DNA of 64,000 nt from the NCBI RefSeq assembly GCF_021568315.1, contig NZ_JAKGSI010000003.1:186001-250000 (forward strand), read 5' to 3'. A program made the position numbers and the translations under genes. This DNA is from Corynebacterium uropygiale. Lineage in GTDB: Bacteria; Actinomycetota; Actinomycetes; Mycobacteriales; Mycobacteriaceae. Below, one piece after another: positions 1 through 9,146 of this stretch. How positions within the stretch are numbered: position 1 is the first letter of the stretch; every line of letters begins with the position of its first letter. Under the pieces are notes generated by a model that did no database searches, had not been told where the DNA came from, and was given only the letters and a program-made list of their open reading frames with translations.

Positions 1-960
1 ACCGGGCAGATTTCGCTGGTGGACATGACGCCGCAGGAGACGAGCGTCGATACCTTTGGCCTCATCCCGCACACGCAGGTGCGCACGTATCGTACGGCCC
101 GGCAGCTGCGCCTCGTGTATAACGTGCGTTCTCCGCTGACGCGGCTGCGCGTGCGCCGGGCGGCTTTGTCCTCGGTGCTGGACACTGACGTGCTCGCGCG
201 GCTGGCGGCCGGGCGCTCCTCGTCGCTGGCCGCGGCAGGGGAGTCCGAGGTTGCGGCGGCGAGCAGCGGCATCGACGAGGACACCCGAGCGCACAGCCTC
301 CGGGAGCTTGCGAGCGAGAGCGCGGAACGCCCCTTCGTCATCGGCGCCGACCCCGCCGATGCCTCCTCACTCAGCGCGGCGCGGGCGGCCGTCGACATCC
401 TTAAGAACGCCGGCATCGAGGCGCAGGTGCGCAGCGCCACCCTCGAGGAGCTCAGCGGAACCCTCCTGCCCGGCGGCTCAGTGGATGCGGTGATGACCTG
501 GCAAGACATCAACGGGGATCCGGTGTCCGTGGCCTCGCGCTACCAGTGCGCGGGCGGCACGAGCCCCGCGGCGGCGGAGCAGCCCTCCGAGACCCCCACC
601 GCGAGCCCCGAAACCACCACCCCGCGCCCGAGCCCGAGCTCCCTGCCGCGCTTCGAGAACCTCTCTGGCTTCTGCGATGAGGGGCTCGACGCCCACCTGG
701 CCGAACTCCTCGCGGCGCCGGGGTCCCGCTCAGAGGGTGAGGAGCTGGCGACGGAGGTCGAGGAGACGGAGCACCTCAGTCTGCCGATTCTTCGGGAGAC
801 TCGGGTGATGGCGCTCGGCCACGGTATGGTGGGGCCGGACCCTGACCTCGAGCGCTGGCCCACAGGGCTGTCGAGCCTTGCCACGTGGCAGCGCGCGGAG
901 AGCAGCACTGCAACGAGCACCGCCAGCCCCGAGGAACGCGAGAACAGCGGAGAGGATTAA
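1..960 (+). CDS. LpqW-like family 5 substrate-binding lipoprotein, C-terminal part
   Basis: The reading frame is open from the first base, so the true start lies upstream and only about 319 C-terminal residues are present. A gene of this type directly before mshB matches the corynebacterial arrangement, where the neighbour is a peptide-binding-type (SBP family 5) lipoprotein related to mycobacterial LpqW, a factor in lipomannan and lipoarabinomannan synthesis. Visible here are an alpha/beta-type segment and a Pro/Thr/Ser/Glu-rich stretch around residues 190-215. The signal peptide and lipobox would be upstream. It ends 4 bp before mshB, so the two are probably co-transcribed. The family call rests mainly on context and overall character, because the diagnostic N-terminal region is missing. 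Confidence 0.6.
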   Translation, partial: TGQISLVDMTPQETSVDTFGLIPHTQVRTYRTARQLRLVYNVRSPLTRLRVRRAALSSVLDTDVLARLAAGRSSSLAAAGESEVAAASSGIDEDTRAHSLRELASESAERPFVIGADPADASSLSAARAAVDILKNAGIEAQVRSATLEELSGTLLPGGSVDAVMTWQDINGDPVSVASRYQCAGGTSPAAAEQPSETPTASPETTTPRPSPSSLPRFENLSGFCDEGLDAHLAELLAAPGSRSEGEELATEVEETEHLSLPILRETRVMALGHGMVGPDPDLERWPTGLSSLATWQRAESSTATSTASPEERENSGED

Positions 961-964
961 CACC

Positions 965-1894
965 GTGGAGACTTCCCCTGACCTGCGAGGACTGCGTGTC
1001 CTTGCCGTCCACGCCCACCCCGATGATGAGTCCATCACCATGGGCGGAACCCTCCATGCCCTCGGGCAGGCGGGCGCGGAGGTGACCGTCGTGACGTGCA
1101 CCCTCGGGGAGCAGGGCGAGGTGATCGGTGAGACCTTCCAGCAGCTCATTGCCGATGAGGCCGACCAGCTCGGCGGCTTTCGGATCGGTGAGCTGGCCCA
1201 GGCTCTCGCGGAGCTCGGCGTGAGTGGCCGTTTCCTGGGCGGCGCCGGCCGCTGGCGGGATTCTGGGATGGCGGGGGATCCCGCGCACTCGCACCCGCGC
1301 GCCTTCGTCTCCTCCGGGGAGGAGGGCGTGGACGCGCTCGCGGACACGATGGCCGAGCTGCGTCCGCACCTCGTCCTCACCTACGGCCCCGAGGGCGGCT
1401 ACGGCCACCCGGATCACATCCGCGCCCACGAGATCACCCTGGCCGCGGTGCGCCGCCTCCGCGAGTCCGGAACCTGGGATGTCCAGCGGATTCTGTTCTC
1501 CTATGTGGACGAGGCCGCCCAGGATGCCGGGCTCGCCGCCATCGGCCAGGTCCCGGAGGGCTGGCGCCACGCCGAGCCGGGGGAGCTCCCTTCGGCGATC
1601 GGCATGGAGGTGCGCGTCCCGCTCAGCGCGGAGAGCTTCGGCGCGAAGGTGCGCGCCATGAAGGCCCACGCCACGCAGATTTGGGTGGCTGATGGCGATC
1701 TCTCGCTCACGAATCCTCACCGCGCGGTGGCCGTCGTGAATAACGACGACGCCTGCCCGGCGGTGTGGGCCCTCTCCAACCTCATTGCCCAGCCGATCCT
1801 CGACCATGAGGACTTCCGCCTCGGCGGCGGAGCCCCGCTCCCGGAGGGGGCGCACCTGCCGTGGGATGGCCTGGAGTGGGCGCATGAACGCTAA
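965..1894 (+). CDS. mshB: N-acetyl-1-D-myo-inositol-2-amino-2-deoxy-glucopyranoside deacetylase (mycothiol synthesis)
   Basis: MshB removes the acetyl group from GlcNAc-inositol to give GlcN-inositol, the second committed step of mycothiol biosynthesis in the cytoplasm. The 309-residue protein shows the zinc-binding AHPDDE motif of the PIG-L/LmbE family at residues 17-22 and the second ligand motif GGYGHPDH near residue 147. Length fits the family (about 300). I chose the GTG at 965, 4 bp after the preceding stop; a longer in-frame start at 878 would run deep into the upstream gene. The downstream membrane-protein gene starts inside its last codons. Mycothiol restricts the organism to Actinobacteria. 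Confidence 0.93.
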   Translation: METSPDLRGLRVLAVHAHPDDESITMGGTLHALGQAGAEVTVVTCTLGEQGEVIGETFQQLIADEADQLGGFRIGELAQALAELGVSGRFLGGAGRWRDSGMAGDPAHSHPRAFVSSGEEGVDALADTMAELRPHLVLTYGPEGGYGHPDHIRAHEITLAAVRRLRESGTWDVQRILFSYVDEAAQDAGLAAIGQVPEGWRHAEPGELPSAIGMEVRVPLSAESFGAKVRAMKAHATQIWVADGDLSLTNPHRAVAVVNNDDACPAVWALSNLIAQPILDHEDFRLGGGAPLPEGAHLPWDGLEWAHER

Positions 1895-2303
1895 GTCTGA
1901 GCAGGCGGAGGACGCGGGCCGGCCCTATTCGCGCGGGGAGGTCGCGGTGGCCATGATGTGGCTGTGCGCGGGCTCCCTTATCTCGCTGTTTATCGAGTGC
2001 GCGTATGTGCATAGTCGCCTGACTCTCCCCGGCGGGGGTTCTGTGATGTTCCCCATCACCATCGTCATCGCCGCGCTTTTTAATGGTGTGCTAACTAGAA
2101 CCGCGCTCTTGTGGAGTCGTAACATAGGGGTCGTTGCGATCCCCGTCCTGTCGTGGTTGGTGGGCTATTTCTTGCTCTTATTCGGCCCGGCGATCACGGG
2201 GGATCAGCTCCTCGGCTCCAGTATGCGCAGCCTCGTGCTGCTCATCGCTGGGATGGCCGGAGGAGCCTGGCCGCTGCTGCGCAGCCGGATCGAACAACTA
2301 TAG
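1884..2303 (+). CDS. small four-helix membrane protein of the mshB locus
   Basis: A 139-residue protein with about four hydrophobic segments (roughly residues 20-40, 52-70, 78-100 and 115-130) and a polar N-terminus, so an integral inner-membrane protein. It starts with ATG at 1884 and overlaps the mshB stop by 11 bp, which suggests translational coupling. A small membrane protein at this position, between mshB and the ferredoxin, is typical of Corynebacterium and Mycobacterium. Its function is unknown. The longer in-frame start at 1785 was rejected because it lies inside mshB. Confidence 0.8.
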   Translation: MNAKSEQAEDAGRPYSRGEVAVAMMWLCAGSLISLFIECAYVHSRLTLPGGGSVMFPITIVIAALFNGVLTRTALLWSRNIGVVAIPVLSWLVGYFLLLFGPAITGDQLLGSSMRSLVLLIAGMAGGAWPLLRSRIEQL

Positions 2304-2344
2304 ATCTTCACCCTATTCGTTTCTGGAGTTGTGAGAGACCTGGA

Positions 2345-2668
2345 ATGACGTACATTATTGCCCAGCCTTGCGTCGACGTGATGGATCGCGCCTGCGTGGA
2401 AGAATGCCCTGTTGACTGCATCTACGAAGGGAAGCGCTCCCTCTACATTCACCCCGACGAGTGCGTGGACTGCGGCGCCTGCGAGCCCGCCTGCCCCGTC
2501 GAGGCCATCTTCTACGAGGACGATGTGCCGGATGAGTGGGCGGAGTACTATGACGCCAACGTCGCGTTCTTCGACTCGTTGGGATCCCCCGGCGGGGCTT
2601 CCCGGCTCGGGCCGCAGGACTTTGACCCGCCCTTTGTCGACTCCCTCCCCCCACAGAATCAGGACTAG
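2345..2668 (+). CDS. fdxC: 7Fe ferredoxin
   Basis: A 107-residue acidic electron carrier. Cysteines at 9, 17 and 50 fit the [3Fe-4S] ligands; cysteines at 21, 40, 43 and 46 fit the [4Fe-4S] ligands, the pattern of actinobacterial seven-iron ferredoxins such as mycobacterial FdxC. The acidic C-terminal tail is also typical. The ATG at 2345 gives the conserved short N-terminus with the first cysteine at position 9; earlier in-frame starts are inside the upstream gene. It lies 3 bp before dapC. The ferredoxin-dapC pairing is conserved in this group, although no direct link to lysine synthesis is evident. Confidence 0.93.
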   Translation: MTYIIAQPCVDVMDRACVEECPVDCIYEGKRSLYIHPDECVDCGACEPACPVEAIFYEDDVPDEWAEYYDANVAFFDSLGSPGGASRLGPQDFDPPFVDSLPPQNQD

Positions 2669-2671
2669 CTC

Positions 2672-3793
2672 ATGACGAGGACGCCGCTTCTCTCCGCCCT
2701 GCCCACGTTCCCCTGGGACCTGCTTGCCGACGCGCAGACTACCGCCGCCCAGCACCCCGAGGGAATGATCAATCTGTCCGTCGGCACCCCGGTGGACGAG
2801 GTAGCGCCAGGCATCCAGCTGGCTTTGGCGGAAGCGGCGCCCGACCCGGGTTATCCCCAGACGGCCGGCACCGCTGAGCTGCGTGCCGCGCTGGTGGCCT
2901 CCCTGGAGCGCCGCTATCACGTGAGCGGGCTGAGCGAGAAGGCCGTCCTTCCCGTCATTGGGACGAAGGAGGCCATCGCCTGGCTGCCCACCACGCTGGG
3001 GCTCGGTGCCGGAGACACGGTCGTCATCCCCGAGCTCGCCTACCCGACGTACGAGGTGGGCGCCCTCCTCGCCGGCTGCGCGGTCCTCCGCTCGGACTCC
3101 CTGCTGAAGATCGGCCCGGCCAGGCCGTCGCTCATCTTCATCAACTCCCCGAGCAATCCCACCGGCAAGGTCCTCGGCGTCGATCACTTGCGCAAGGTCG
3201 TCGAGTTTGCCCGCGAGCGTGACGTCATCATCGCCTCCGATGAGTGCTACCTCGGCCTCGGCTGGAACGAGGAGAAGCACCCGCCCGTGTCCATCCTCGA
3301 CCCGCGCGTGTGCGACGGCGATCACCGCAACCTCCTCGCCATCCACTCTTTCTCCAAGACCTCCAACCTTGCGGGCTACCGCTCCGGCTTCCTCGCCGGC
3401 GATGAGGCCCTCATCCAGGAGCTTCTCGGTGTCCGCAAGCATGCTGGCCTCATGATGCCGACGCCCGTCCAGGCCGCCACGCTGGCCGCCGCGCAGGACG
3501 ATGACCAGGAGCGCATCCAGAAGCTCCGCTATGCTGGCCGCCGCGCCACGCTCATGGCGGCCTTCGTCGACGCCGGATTCCGCATCGATCTCTCGGACGC
3601 GGGACTCTACCTCTGGGCCACCCGCGAGGAGGACTGCTGGGCCACCGTGGACTGGCTCGCCCAGCGAGGCATCCTCGTCGCCCCCGGCGCCTTCTATGGG
3701 CCGGAGGGGGAGAAGCACGTCCGCATCGGCCTCACGGGCTCCGATGAGGACATCGCTGCGGCTGCCCGTCGGCTCCGCGGTGATGAACAGTAA
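2672..3793 (+). CDS. dapC: N-succinyldiaminopimelate aminotransferase
   Basis: DapC transfers an amino group from glutamate to N-succinyl-2-amino-6-ketopimelate in the succinylase branch of diaminopimelate and lysine synthesis. The 373-residue protein is a fold-type I PLP aminotransferase: the Schiff-base lysine sits in the SFSKTSNLAGYR motif near residue 229, and the SPSNPTG and SDECY motifs are present. Its position after fdxC and close to dapD and dapE supports DapC over other class I/II aminotransferases. The stop codon overlaps the next ATG by one base. Confidence 0.92.
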   Translation: MTRTPLLSALPTFPWDLLADAQTTAAQHPEGMINLSVGTPVDEVAPGIQLALAEAAPDPGYPQTAGTAELRAALVASLERRYHVSGLSEKAVLPVIGTKEAIAWLPTTLGLGAGDTVVIPELAYPTYEVGALLAGCAVLRSDSLLKIGPARPSLIFINSPSNPTGKVLGVDHLRKVVEFARERDVIIASDECYLGLGWNEEKHPPVSILDPRVCDGDHRNLLAIHSFSKTSNLAGYRSGFLAGDEALIQELLGVRKHAGLMMPTPVQAATLAAAQDDDQERIQKLRYAGRRATLMAAFVDAGFRIDLSDAGLYLWATREEDCWATVDWLAQRGILVAPGAFYGPEGEKHVRIGLTGSDEDIAAAARRLRGDEQ

Positions 3794-4404
3794 TGAGTGA
3801 CGCGTCTTCTCCAACTTCCCCAACTTCCCCTTCGCTGTACGCGAGGATCGTTGAGAAGCTCGGCGGCCGCGACGGTGCCGTGCTGCAGTTTCTCAAGTTC
3901 GGGATCGTCGGAGGCTCGGGTGTCTTCGTGAACTTCGCGGTGCTCATCATCGTGCGCCGCTTCTTCGGGGACGTCCTCTCCATCCTCCCGGACGATCCCT
4001 TTCTCAACCTCCTGGGATCCCGCTTCCACATCCGCTGGTATCACATCTTCCTCACGATCGCCTTCGTCGTGGCTAACACGTGGAACTACCAGCTCAATCG
4101 CTGGTGGACATTCAAGGGGAGCTTCAAGCCCCGGTGGTGGCGCGGCTATATCGCTTTCCTCATGACGGGGGTCGGCGCTCTCGTCGTCAACCTCCTGGTC
4201 GCGACGAGCCTCATGAACGCGAACTCGCCGATCTCCCTGCCCACGGACATCTTCGATGATTCGACGGGCCTGCGCACCCGCCTGTACTGGGCGAACCTCA
4301 TCGGCACCTTTGTCTCCATGCCGGTGAACTTCATCCTCAACAAGATCTGGGCCTTCCGTAAGCCGAAGAAGACCACGGTGGTGGAGGATGCCGAGCCCGT
4401 CTAG
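3793..4404 (+). CDS. GtrA-family membrane protein
   Basis: A 203-residue protein with a short polar N-terminus followed by about four membrane helices and the GtrA-type opening 'QFLKFGIVGGSGVFVN' near residue 35. GtrA proteins are thought to help move lipid-linked sugars across the membrane, as in O-antigen glucosylation or arabinogalactan modification; the substrate here is not known. The ATG overlaps the dapC stop by one base, so it is the last gene of the mshB-fdxC-dapC run. A strong hairpin terminator follows. Confidence 0.85.
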   Translation: MSDASSPTSPTSPSLYARIVEKLGGRDGAVLQFLKFGIVGGSGVFVNFAVLIIVRRFFGDVLSILPDDPFLNLLGSRFHIRWYHIFLTIAFVVANTWNYQLNRWWTFKGSFKPRWWRGYIAFLMTGVGALVVNLLVATSLMNANSPISLPTDIFDDSTGLRTRLYWANLIGTFVSMPVNFILNKIWAFRKPKKTTVVEDAEPV

Positions 4405-4467
4405 AAGCACGTAGGGGAGTCCGAGATTCCCGGACGCTGGGCGTCCCGGAGTGGGTGAAGATAGAAG

Positions 4468-4504
4468 AGAGCGCGCACGGTGGAGATATCGTGCGCGCTC
4501 TTTG
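4468..4504 (+). terminator. rho-independent terminator after the GtrA-family gene
   Basis: Perfect 12-bp inverted repeat (4468-4479 with 4490-4501), GC-rich, 10-nt loop, followed by a short TTTGTG run. It lies 63 bp after the GtrA stop and closes the plus-strand operon. Confidence 0.8.
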
Positions 4505-4509
4505 TGTTC

Positions 4510-4539
4510 CCTGCCGCGGTGTCGTCGTGCCGCGGCAGG
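4510..4539 (-). terminator. hairpin after dapD
   Basis: Perfect 10-bp inverted repeat (4510-4519 with 4530-4539) immediately downstream of the dapD stop on the minus strand. No good T-run follows, so it may act with the neighbouring hairpin at 4468-4504 as a bidirectional barrier. Confidence 0.5.
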
Positions 4540-4546
4540 TGCGGAG

Positions 4547-5524
4547 TTAGTTGGCGTGGAGGTCAGCGTTGAGCTGAACGGCCTCGGCCTTCCAGGTCAC
4601 GGCCTCAACAGCCCCGTTGAGGGAGTTGCGCCGGAGGAGAAGGCCATTGGCGCCGGAGATCTCCTTGGCCTTGATCGAGGCGCCGTCCTCGAGGTGGAAG
4701 GCGGCGGCTGCGTCCCCGCGGAGAACAACCTTGGTGCCTGCGGTGACGTAGAGCCCGGCTTCCACGACGCAGTCATCGCCGAGGGAAATGCCCACGCCGG
4801 CGTTGGCGCCGAGGAGGCAGCGCTTCCCGATGGAGATGACCTCCTTGCCGCCGCCAGAGAGGGTGCCCATGATGGAGGCACCGCCGCCGACGTCGGATCC
4901 GTCATCGACCACGACACCCGCGGAGATGCGTCCCTCCACCATGGAGTGCCCGAGCGTCCCGGCGTTGAAGTTGACGAAGCCCTCGTGCATGACCGTGGTG
5001 CCCTCGGCGAGGTGGGCCCCCAGGCGCACGCGGTCAGCATCGCCGATCCGCACGCCGGAGGGCGTGACGTAATCGACCATGCGGGGGAACTTGTCAATGG
5101 AGTATACGGTCACCGGGCCGCGGGCCTGCAGGCGGGCGCGGGTGAGGGCGAATCCCTCGACAGCGCACGGACCGTGGTTGGTCCACACGACGTTGCTCAG
5201 CTTCCCGAAGATGCCGTCCATGTTCGCGCCGTGCGGCTGGATGAGCCGCAGGGAGAGAAGGTGGAGGCGGAGGTAGGCGTCGTACGTATCGGCTGCCGGG
5301 GAGCTGAGATCCGCGATGCGGGTCTCGATCCCGACGCGCTCCACCTGGCGAGCCTCGTCGCGTCCGCAGAGGGGAGCGAGCTCCTCGGGGAGGCTGGTGG
5401 CGTCGACACGGGTGGTGCCGGCGTCGAGGGACTCCTCGGTGGTCTCGGCGCTGGGGAACCAGGCGTCGAGGACCGTGCCGTCGTCGGTGATGGTCGCTAG
5501 TCCAAGTGCTCGATACGCAGTCAT
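4547..5524 (-). CDS. dapD: tetrahydrodipicolinate N-succinyltransferase
   Basis: DapD succinylates tetrahydrodipicolinate using succinyl-CoA, the first step of the succinylase branch of meso-diaminopimelate synthesis. The 325-residue protein has the actinobacterial DapD layout: an N-terminal domain, then a left-handed beta-helix of hexapeptide repeats from about residue 165 to 280. The conserved VEGRISAG segment, containing the active-site glutamate of the family, is present. It lies 18 bp downstream of the permease gene and also has its own -10 element 7 nt before the ATG. A second DapD-like gene lies at 6942-7889. Confidence 0.93.
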   Translation of the reverse strand: MTAYRALGLATITDDGTVLDAWFPSAETTEESLDAGTTRVDATSLPEELAPLCGRDEARQVERVGIETRIADLSSPAADTYDAYLRLHLLSLRLIQPHGANMDGIFGKLSNVVWTNHGPCAVEGFALTRARLQARGPVTVYSIDKFPRMVDYVTPSGVRIGDADRVRLGAHLAEGTTVMHEGFVNFNAGTLGHSMVEGRISAGVVVDDGSDVGGGASIMGTLSGGGKEVISIGKRCLLGANAGVGISLGDDCVVEAGLYVTAGTKVVLRGDAAAAFHLEDGASIKAKEISGANGLLLRRNSLNGAVEAVTWKAEAVQLNADLHAN

Positions 5525-5531
5525 GCGCCTG

Positions 5532-5537
5532 AGATTA
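5532..5537 (-). promoter_or_regulatory. -10 element for a leaderless dapD transcript
   Basis: TAATCT on the minus strand, 7 nt before the dapD ATG and just after the permease stop. There is no Shine-Dalgarno sequence in the 7-nt gap, so transcription probably starts at or next to the start codon. Confidence 0.55.
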
Positions 5538-5542
5538 CCCGA

Positions 5543-6931
5543 TCACTTCGAGCGGGCGGCACTGCGCTGGGTGGAGCGCCGGGAGAAGAAGGACAGCACG
5601 ATGAGAACCACCACGATGACGCTGACGGAGGTGATCTCCGAGCGTGCTCCCTGGTCGAAGAGCATGAGGATCACCAGCCCGGCGAGCAGCACGAGGGCGA
5701 GGATCGGGAGCACCGGGTAGCCGGGCAGCCGGACCGTGGCGATCTCGTTGTTGCGCTCGAGTTCGGGGTGCAGCTTGAGGTAGCTCGTCGCGATGACAAT
5801 CCAGATGACAAGGAGGCAGCCGCCCACGGCGTTGAGGAGGAAGTCCAGCAGGCCGGAGAGGTTCGCCCACTGGAGCCCCACGGAGACAAAGGCGAACACC
5901 ATGGAGAGGATGACGGCGTTGATGGGAACGTCGTTCCTGTTGGTGACGGCGAAGATGCGCGGGGCATCGCCCTCCCGGGCGAGCGAGTGGCATAGCCGCG
6001 AGGTGGCGTAGATCTGCGCATTGAAGGCGGAGAGGAGAGCGAGCACGATGACCGCCTCCATGAAGCCCACGACGCCCGGAATGTTCGCCATCTTCAGCAC
6101 GATGGTGAAGGGGGATTCGGCGGCGGAGTCGGCTCCGGAGATCGTGTCATAGGGCATGAGGAAGGTGATGACCAGCACCGCCCCGAGGTAGAACACGGCG
6201 ATGCGCCAGATGACGGAGTGCACCGCGGTGCGGATGGCGACGGAGGGATTCTCCGACTCGGCCGCCGCGATGGTGACGATCTCAATTCCGCCGAAGGCGA
6301 AGGCCACCGCCAGCAGCCCGGCCGCAACACCCGAGATCCCGTGCGGCATGAAGCCCTGGGAGAGGAAGTTCGACGTCCCGACGAAGGTGCTCCCCGGCAG
6401 CAGGCCGAAGATGAGGAGCACACCGACGACGAGGAAGAGGAGAATAACCGCCACCTTGATGAAGGCGAACCAGAACTCGAACTCGCCGAAGCCACGCACC
6501 TGCGTGAAGTTCACCACGGCGAAGAAGATGACGCAGACGAGCGCCGGTATCCAGGGCGCCACGTCAAACCAGGCGCCCATGATGGCGGCAGCGCCGGTCA
6601 TCTCCGCCCCGAGAACCATGATGAGCATGAACCAGTAGAGCCAGCCCAGGGTGAACCCGGCCCAGTGGCCGTGCGCCTGACGCGCATAGGTGGCAAAAGA
6701 GCCCGAGGCCGGCCGGGCGGCGGCGAGCTCACCGAGCATCTGCATGACGAGGACGACGATGATCCCCGCGATGAGGTAGGCCAACAGGACGGCCGGGCCC
6801 GCGGCGCGAATGCCCACCCCCGTGCCGAGGAAGAGGCCGGCGCCAATGGCTGAGCCCAGCCCCATCATGGTGAGATGGCGAGTTTTTAAGCCATTTCCCA
6901 GCTCACCTTTGTTGCTTTCTGTGTTCTCCAT
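5543..6931 (-). CDS. amino-acid permease, APC superfamily (AAT/GABA-permease type)
   Basis: A 462-residue transporter with about twelve membrane helices and the APC signature 'GLGSAIGAGLFLGTG' near the N-terminus. It should be a proton-coupled amino-acid uptake permease of the inner membrane; the substrate cannot be read from sequence. I chose the ATG at 6931, 10 bp downstream of the preceding dapD-like stop; a TTG at 6961 would extend it by ten residues and overlap that gene. It sits between two dapD paralogues transcribed the same way. A related permease lies at 33804-35198. Confidence 0.88.
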   Translation of the reverse strand: MENTESNKGELGNGLKTRHLTMMGLGSAIGAGLFLGTGVGIRAAGPAVLLAYLIAGIIVVLVMQMLGELAAARPASGSFATYARQAHGHWAGFTLGWLYWFMLIMVLGAEMTGAAAIMGAWFDVAPWIPALVCVIFFAVVNFTQVRGFGEFEFWFAFIKVAVILLFLVVGVLLIFGLLPGSTFVGTSNFLSQGFMPHGISGVAAGLLAVAFAFGGIEIVTIAAAESENPSVAIRTAVHSVIWRIAVFYLGAVLVITFLMPYDTISGADSAAESPFTIVLKMANIPGVVGFMEAVIVLALLSAFNAQIYATSRLCHSLAREGDAPRIFAVTNRNDVPINAVILSMVFAFVSVGLQWANLSGLLDFLLNAVGGCLLVIWIVIATSYLKLHPELERNNEIATVRLPGYPVLPILALVLLAGLVILMLFDQGARSEITSVSVIVVVLIVLSFFSRRSTQRSAARSK

Positions 6932-6941
6932 GAGGGATACA

Positions 6942-7889
6942 TTACTGAAGACCCCGGACAACAGGTTCCGGATGCCCCGCCTCGGTGCGGAGGGTCCACC
7001 CGGAACGCCCCTCTAGCTCCGCCCCGCTCGTGAGGCAATCCCGGTCCGCATCGTAGACGACGGTGCTCTTCTCGAGGATGATCTTGGTCCCGATCTCACA
7101 CCCATCACCGATGCTCATACCCAGAAGACCTGCGGAAACACCGAAGTGACAGTCCTTGCCGACGCTCAGCGGCCGCCGCGAACCATCCTCCTGACGCTCC
7201 GCCATGATGGAGGCGGAGAGTCCCACTTGGCACCCCTCCCCAAGGGTTACCCCCGACGACAGCCGGCCCTCGATTTTGCACGGCCCCAGCGAGCCCGAAT
7301 CATGGGAGACAAAGCCCTCCCGCTGCACCGTCGTCCCCGGCGCGAGATGCGCCCCCAGGCGCACCCGCTCCGCCTCGGCGATGCGCACCTGGTTGGGCAC
7401 CACATAGTCGACCATGCGGGGCAGCCGGTCGATCGCATAGACGTGGATGAGCCCCCGGGTGCGCAGCCGGGCACGCACGAGCTCAAAGTTCTGCGGGGTG
7501 GAGGGCCCCTTGTTCGTCCACACGACGTCGGAGAGCAGCCCAATCGCCCCGGTCATGGTGATGCTGCCCGGCTCGACGAGGCGGTGCGACATGAGGTGGA
7601 GGCGGAGGTAGACGTCGTGGGCGTCGACGGGAGGCTGCTGCAGATCAGCGATCCTCGTGCGCACCGCCACCTGTTCGACCATGCGGTCCTCATCGAGGGA
7701 GATGAGGGCGATCATCCGCGCGGAGAGCTCCCGCCCCCACAGCCGACGGGTGCCGGTGGCGGGCTGGCCATCGGGGGCGGGTTCCGTCGACGAGTCGATG
7801 AGTTGCGGTGCGGGGAACCAGGTGTCGAGGACGGTCCCATCCATCGCAATATTGGCTATACCAGTGGCTACTGCTCCGAGGGTGGTCAC
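6942..7889 (-). CDS. second DapD-like tetrahydrodipicolinate N-succinyltransferase
   Basis: A 315-residue paralogue of the dapD product at 4547-5524, similar along its whole length: the RIADL, YLRLHLMSHRL and VVWTNKGPS segments correspond to [16 protein letters not shown] and VVWTNHGPC. The hexapeptide beta-helix region and the conserved KIEGRLSSG (active-site glutamate) are kept, so catalysis is possible. The C-terminus is shorter and the N-terminus diverged. Corynebacteria often carry two such genes; whether this one is a true DapD or acts on a different acceptor is open. The GTG start lies 8 nt after a -10 box, with no ribosome-binding site. Confidence 0.85.
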   Translation of the reverse strand: MTTLGAVATGIANIAMDGTVLDTWFPAPQLIDSSTEPAPDGQPATGTRRLWGRELSARMIALISLDEDRMVEQVAVRTRIADLQQPPVDAHDVYLRLHLMSHRLVEPGSITMTGAIGLLSDVVWTNKGPSTPQNFELVRARLRTRGLIHVYAIDRLPRMVDYVVPNQVRIAEAERVRLGAHLAPGTTVQREGFVSHDSGSLGPCKIEGRLSSGVTLGEGCQVGLSASIMAERQEDGSRRPLSVGKDCHFGVSAGLLGMSIGDGCEIGTKIILEKSTVVYDADRDCLTSGAELEGRSGWTLRTEAGHPEPVVRGLQ

Positions 7890-7897
7890 AAAGTGCC

Positions 7898-7927
7898 ATT
7901 TTACGTGGGAATAATCATCACATTCAA
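7898..7927 (-). promoter_or_regulatory. promoter of the dapD-like gene (leaderless)
   Basis: On the minus strand a -35 TTGAAT (7922-7927) and a -10 TAAAAT (7898-7903) are 18 bp apart. The -10 box ends 8 nt before the GTG start, which puts the transcript 5' end at the start codon. Confidence 0.6.
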
Positions 7928-8013
7928 TGCGCCGTCTTGGGGCCGAGGATGGGGGTTGCCGTGGCTATCATCACTCCCTGGCCGCTGGCCGCCCCTCCGC
8001 GGGATCCCTTCAG

Positions 8014-8019
8014 TAGGGT
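8014..8019 (+). promoter_or_regulatory. -10 element for a leaderless dapE transcript
   Basis: TAGGGT ends 7 nt before the dapE ATG at 8027. No Shine-Dalgarno sequence is present in the gap. Confidence 0.5.
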
Positions 8020-8026
8020 GTGAAGA

Positions 8027-9142
8027 ATGACGACACCGACGCACGCCCTGGACCTCACCATCGACCCCATCGCCCTGACGGAAGCCCTCGTCGACATCCC
8101 CAGTCCCTCATTCCATGAAGAGGAGATTGCCGACGCTATCGAGGCGGCCCTCCGTCGAATCCCGAATGTTGAGGTGCTGCGCTATCGGAACAATGTTGTC
8201 GCCCGCACGCAGCGGGGGCTGGGGGCACGGGTGGTGCTGGCCGGGCACATGGACACCGTCCCCATCGCGGATAACGTCCCCTCCCACCGCGCCCCGGACG
8301 CCGAGGGGCGAGACACCCTCTTCGGGTGCGGCAGCGTGGACATGAAGTCGGGTCTCGCGGTGTACCTTCACGCTTTCGCGGTGTGCGCCAATGATCCTCG
8401 CCTGCAGCGGGACCTCACCATGGTCGCCTATGAATCCGAGGAGGTGGCCGCCGAGTACAACGGTCTCGGACACCTGCAGAAGGCCCACCCCGAGTGGATT
8501 GAGGGCGAGGTGGCCCTCCTCGGCGAGCCCTCCGGCGCCATGATCGAGGCCGGTTGCCAGGGCTCGATCCGCCTGCGGATCCGCGCGGAGGGGGTGCGCG
8601 CCCACTCGGCCCGCTCCTGGATGGGTGTGAACGCCATGCATCGCCTCGCGCCGATCATCTCCCGGATCACGGCCTATGAGCCGCGCCGGGTGGAGATCGA
8701 TGGCTGCGAGTACCGGGAGGGGCTGAATATCGTCCACGTGGAAAGTGGTGTCGCGACGAACACCATCCCCGACGACGCCTGGATGTTCGTCAACTTCCGC
8801 TTCGCCCCTGACCGCAGCCTCGCTGAAGCCATGGAGCACATGCTCGATGTTCTGGGCGTCGAGAAGGAAGAAGGGGTGAGCTACGAGGTCGACGATGAAA
8901 GCCCTGCGGCTTTGCCCGGTCTCAGCCGTCCTGCGGCTGCGGAGCTGGTCAAGGCCACGGGCGGGAACTTCCGCGCGAAGTATGGCTGGACGGATGTGGC
9001 CCGATTCTCCGAGATGGGAATCCCGGCCGTGAACTTCGGGCCGGGGGATCCCTCCTATGCTCACAAGAAGGACGAGCAATGTCCGGTATCGATGGTGAGC
9101 GATGTGGCCGACACGCTTCTGCGGTGGCTGCGAGGGGAGTAA
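8027..9142 (+). CDS. dapE: succinyl-diaminopimelate desuccinylase
   Basis: DapE hydrolyses N-succinyl-LL-diaminopimelate to LL-diaminopimelate and succinate, using two zinc ions. The 371-residue M20-family protein shows the metal-site motifs AGHMDTVP (about residues 81-88), CGSVDMKSG (about 103-111) and YESEEV (about 142-147, with the catalytic glutamate pair), plus a dimerisation domain in the middle. It is transcribed divergently from the dapD-like gene and followed 4 bp later by the LOG-family gene. Together with dapC and dapD the window holds most of the succinylase route. Confidence 0.93.
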   Translation: MTTPTHALDLTIDPIALTEALVDIPSPSFHEEEIADAIEAALRRIPNVEVLRYRNNVVARTQRGLGARVVLAGHMDTVPIADNVPSHRAPDAEGRDTLFGCGSVDMKSGLAVYLHAFAVCANDPRLQRDLTMVAYESEEVAAEYNGLGHLQKAHPEWIEGEVALLGEPSGAMIEAGCQGSIRLRIRAEGVRAHSARSWMGVNAMHRLAPIISRITAYEPRRVEIDGCEYREGLNIVHVESGVATNTIPDDAWMFVNFRFAPDRSLAEAMEHMLDVLGVEKEEGVSYEVDDESPAALPGLSRPAAAELVKATGGNFRAKYGWTDVARFSEMGIPAVNFGPGDPSYAHKKDEQCPVSMVSDVADTLLRWLRGE

Positions 9143-9146
9143 CGAG

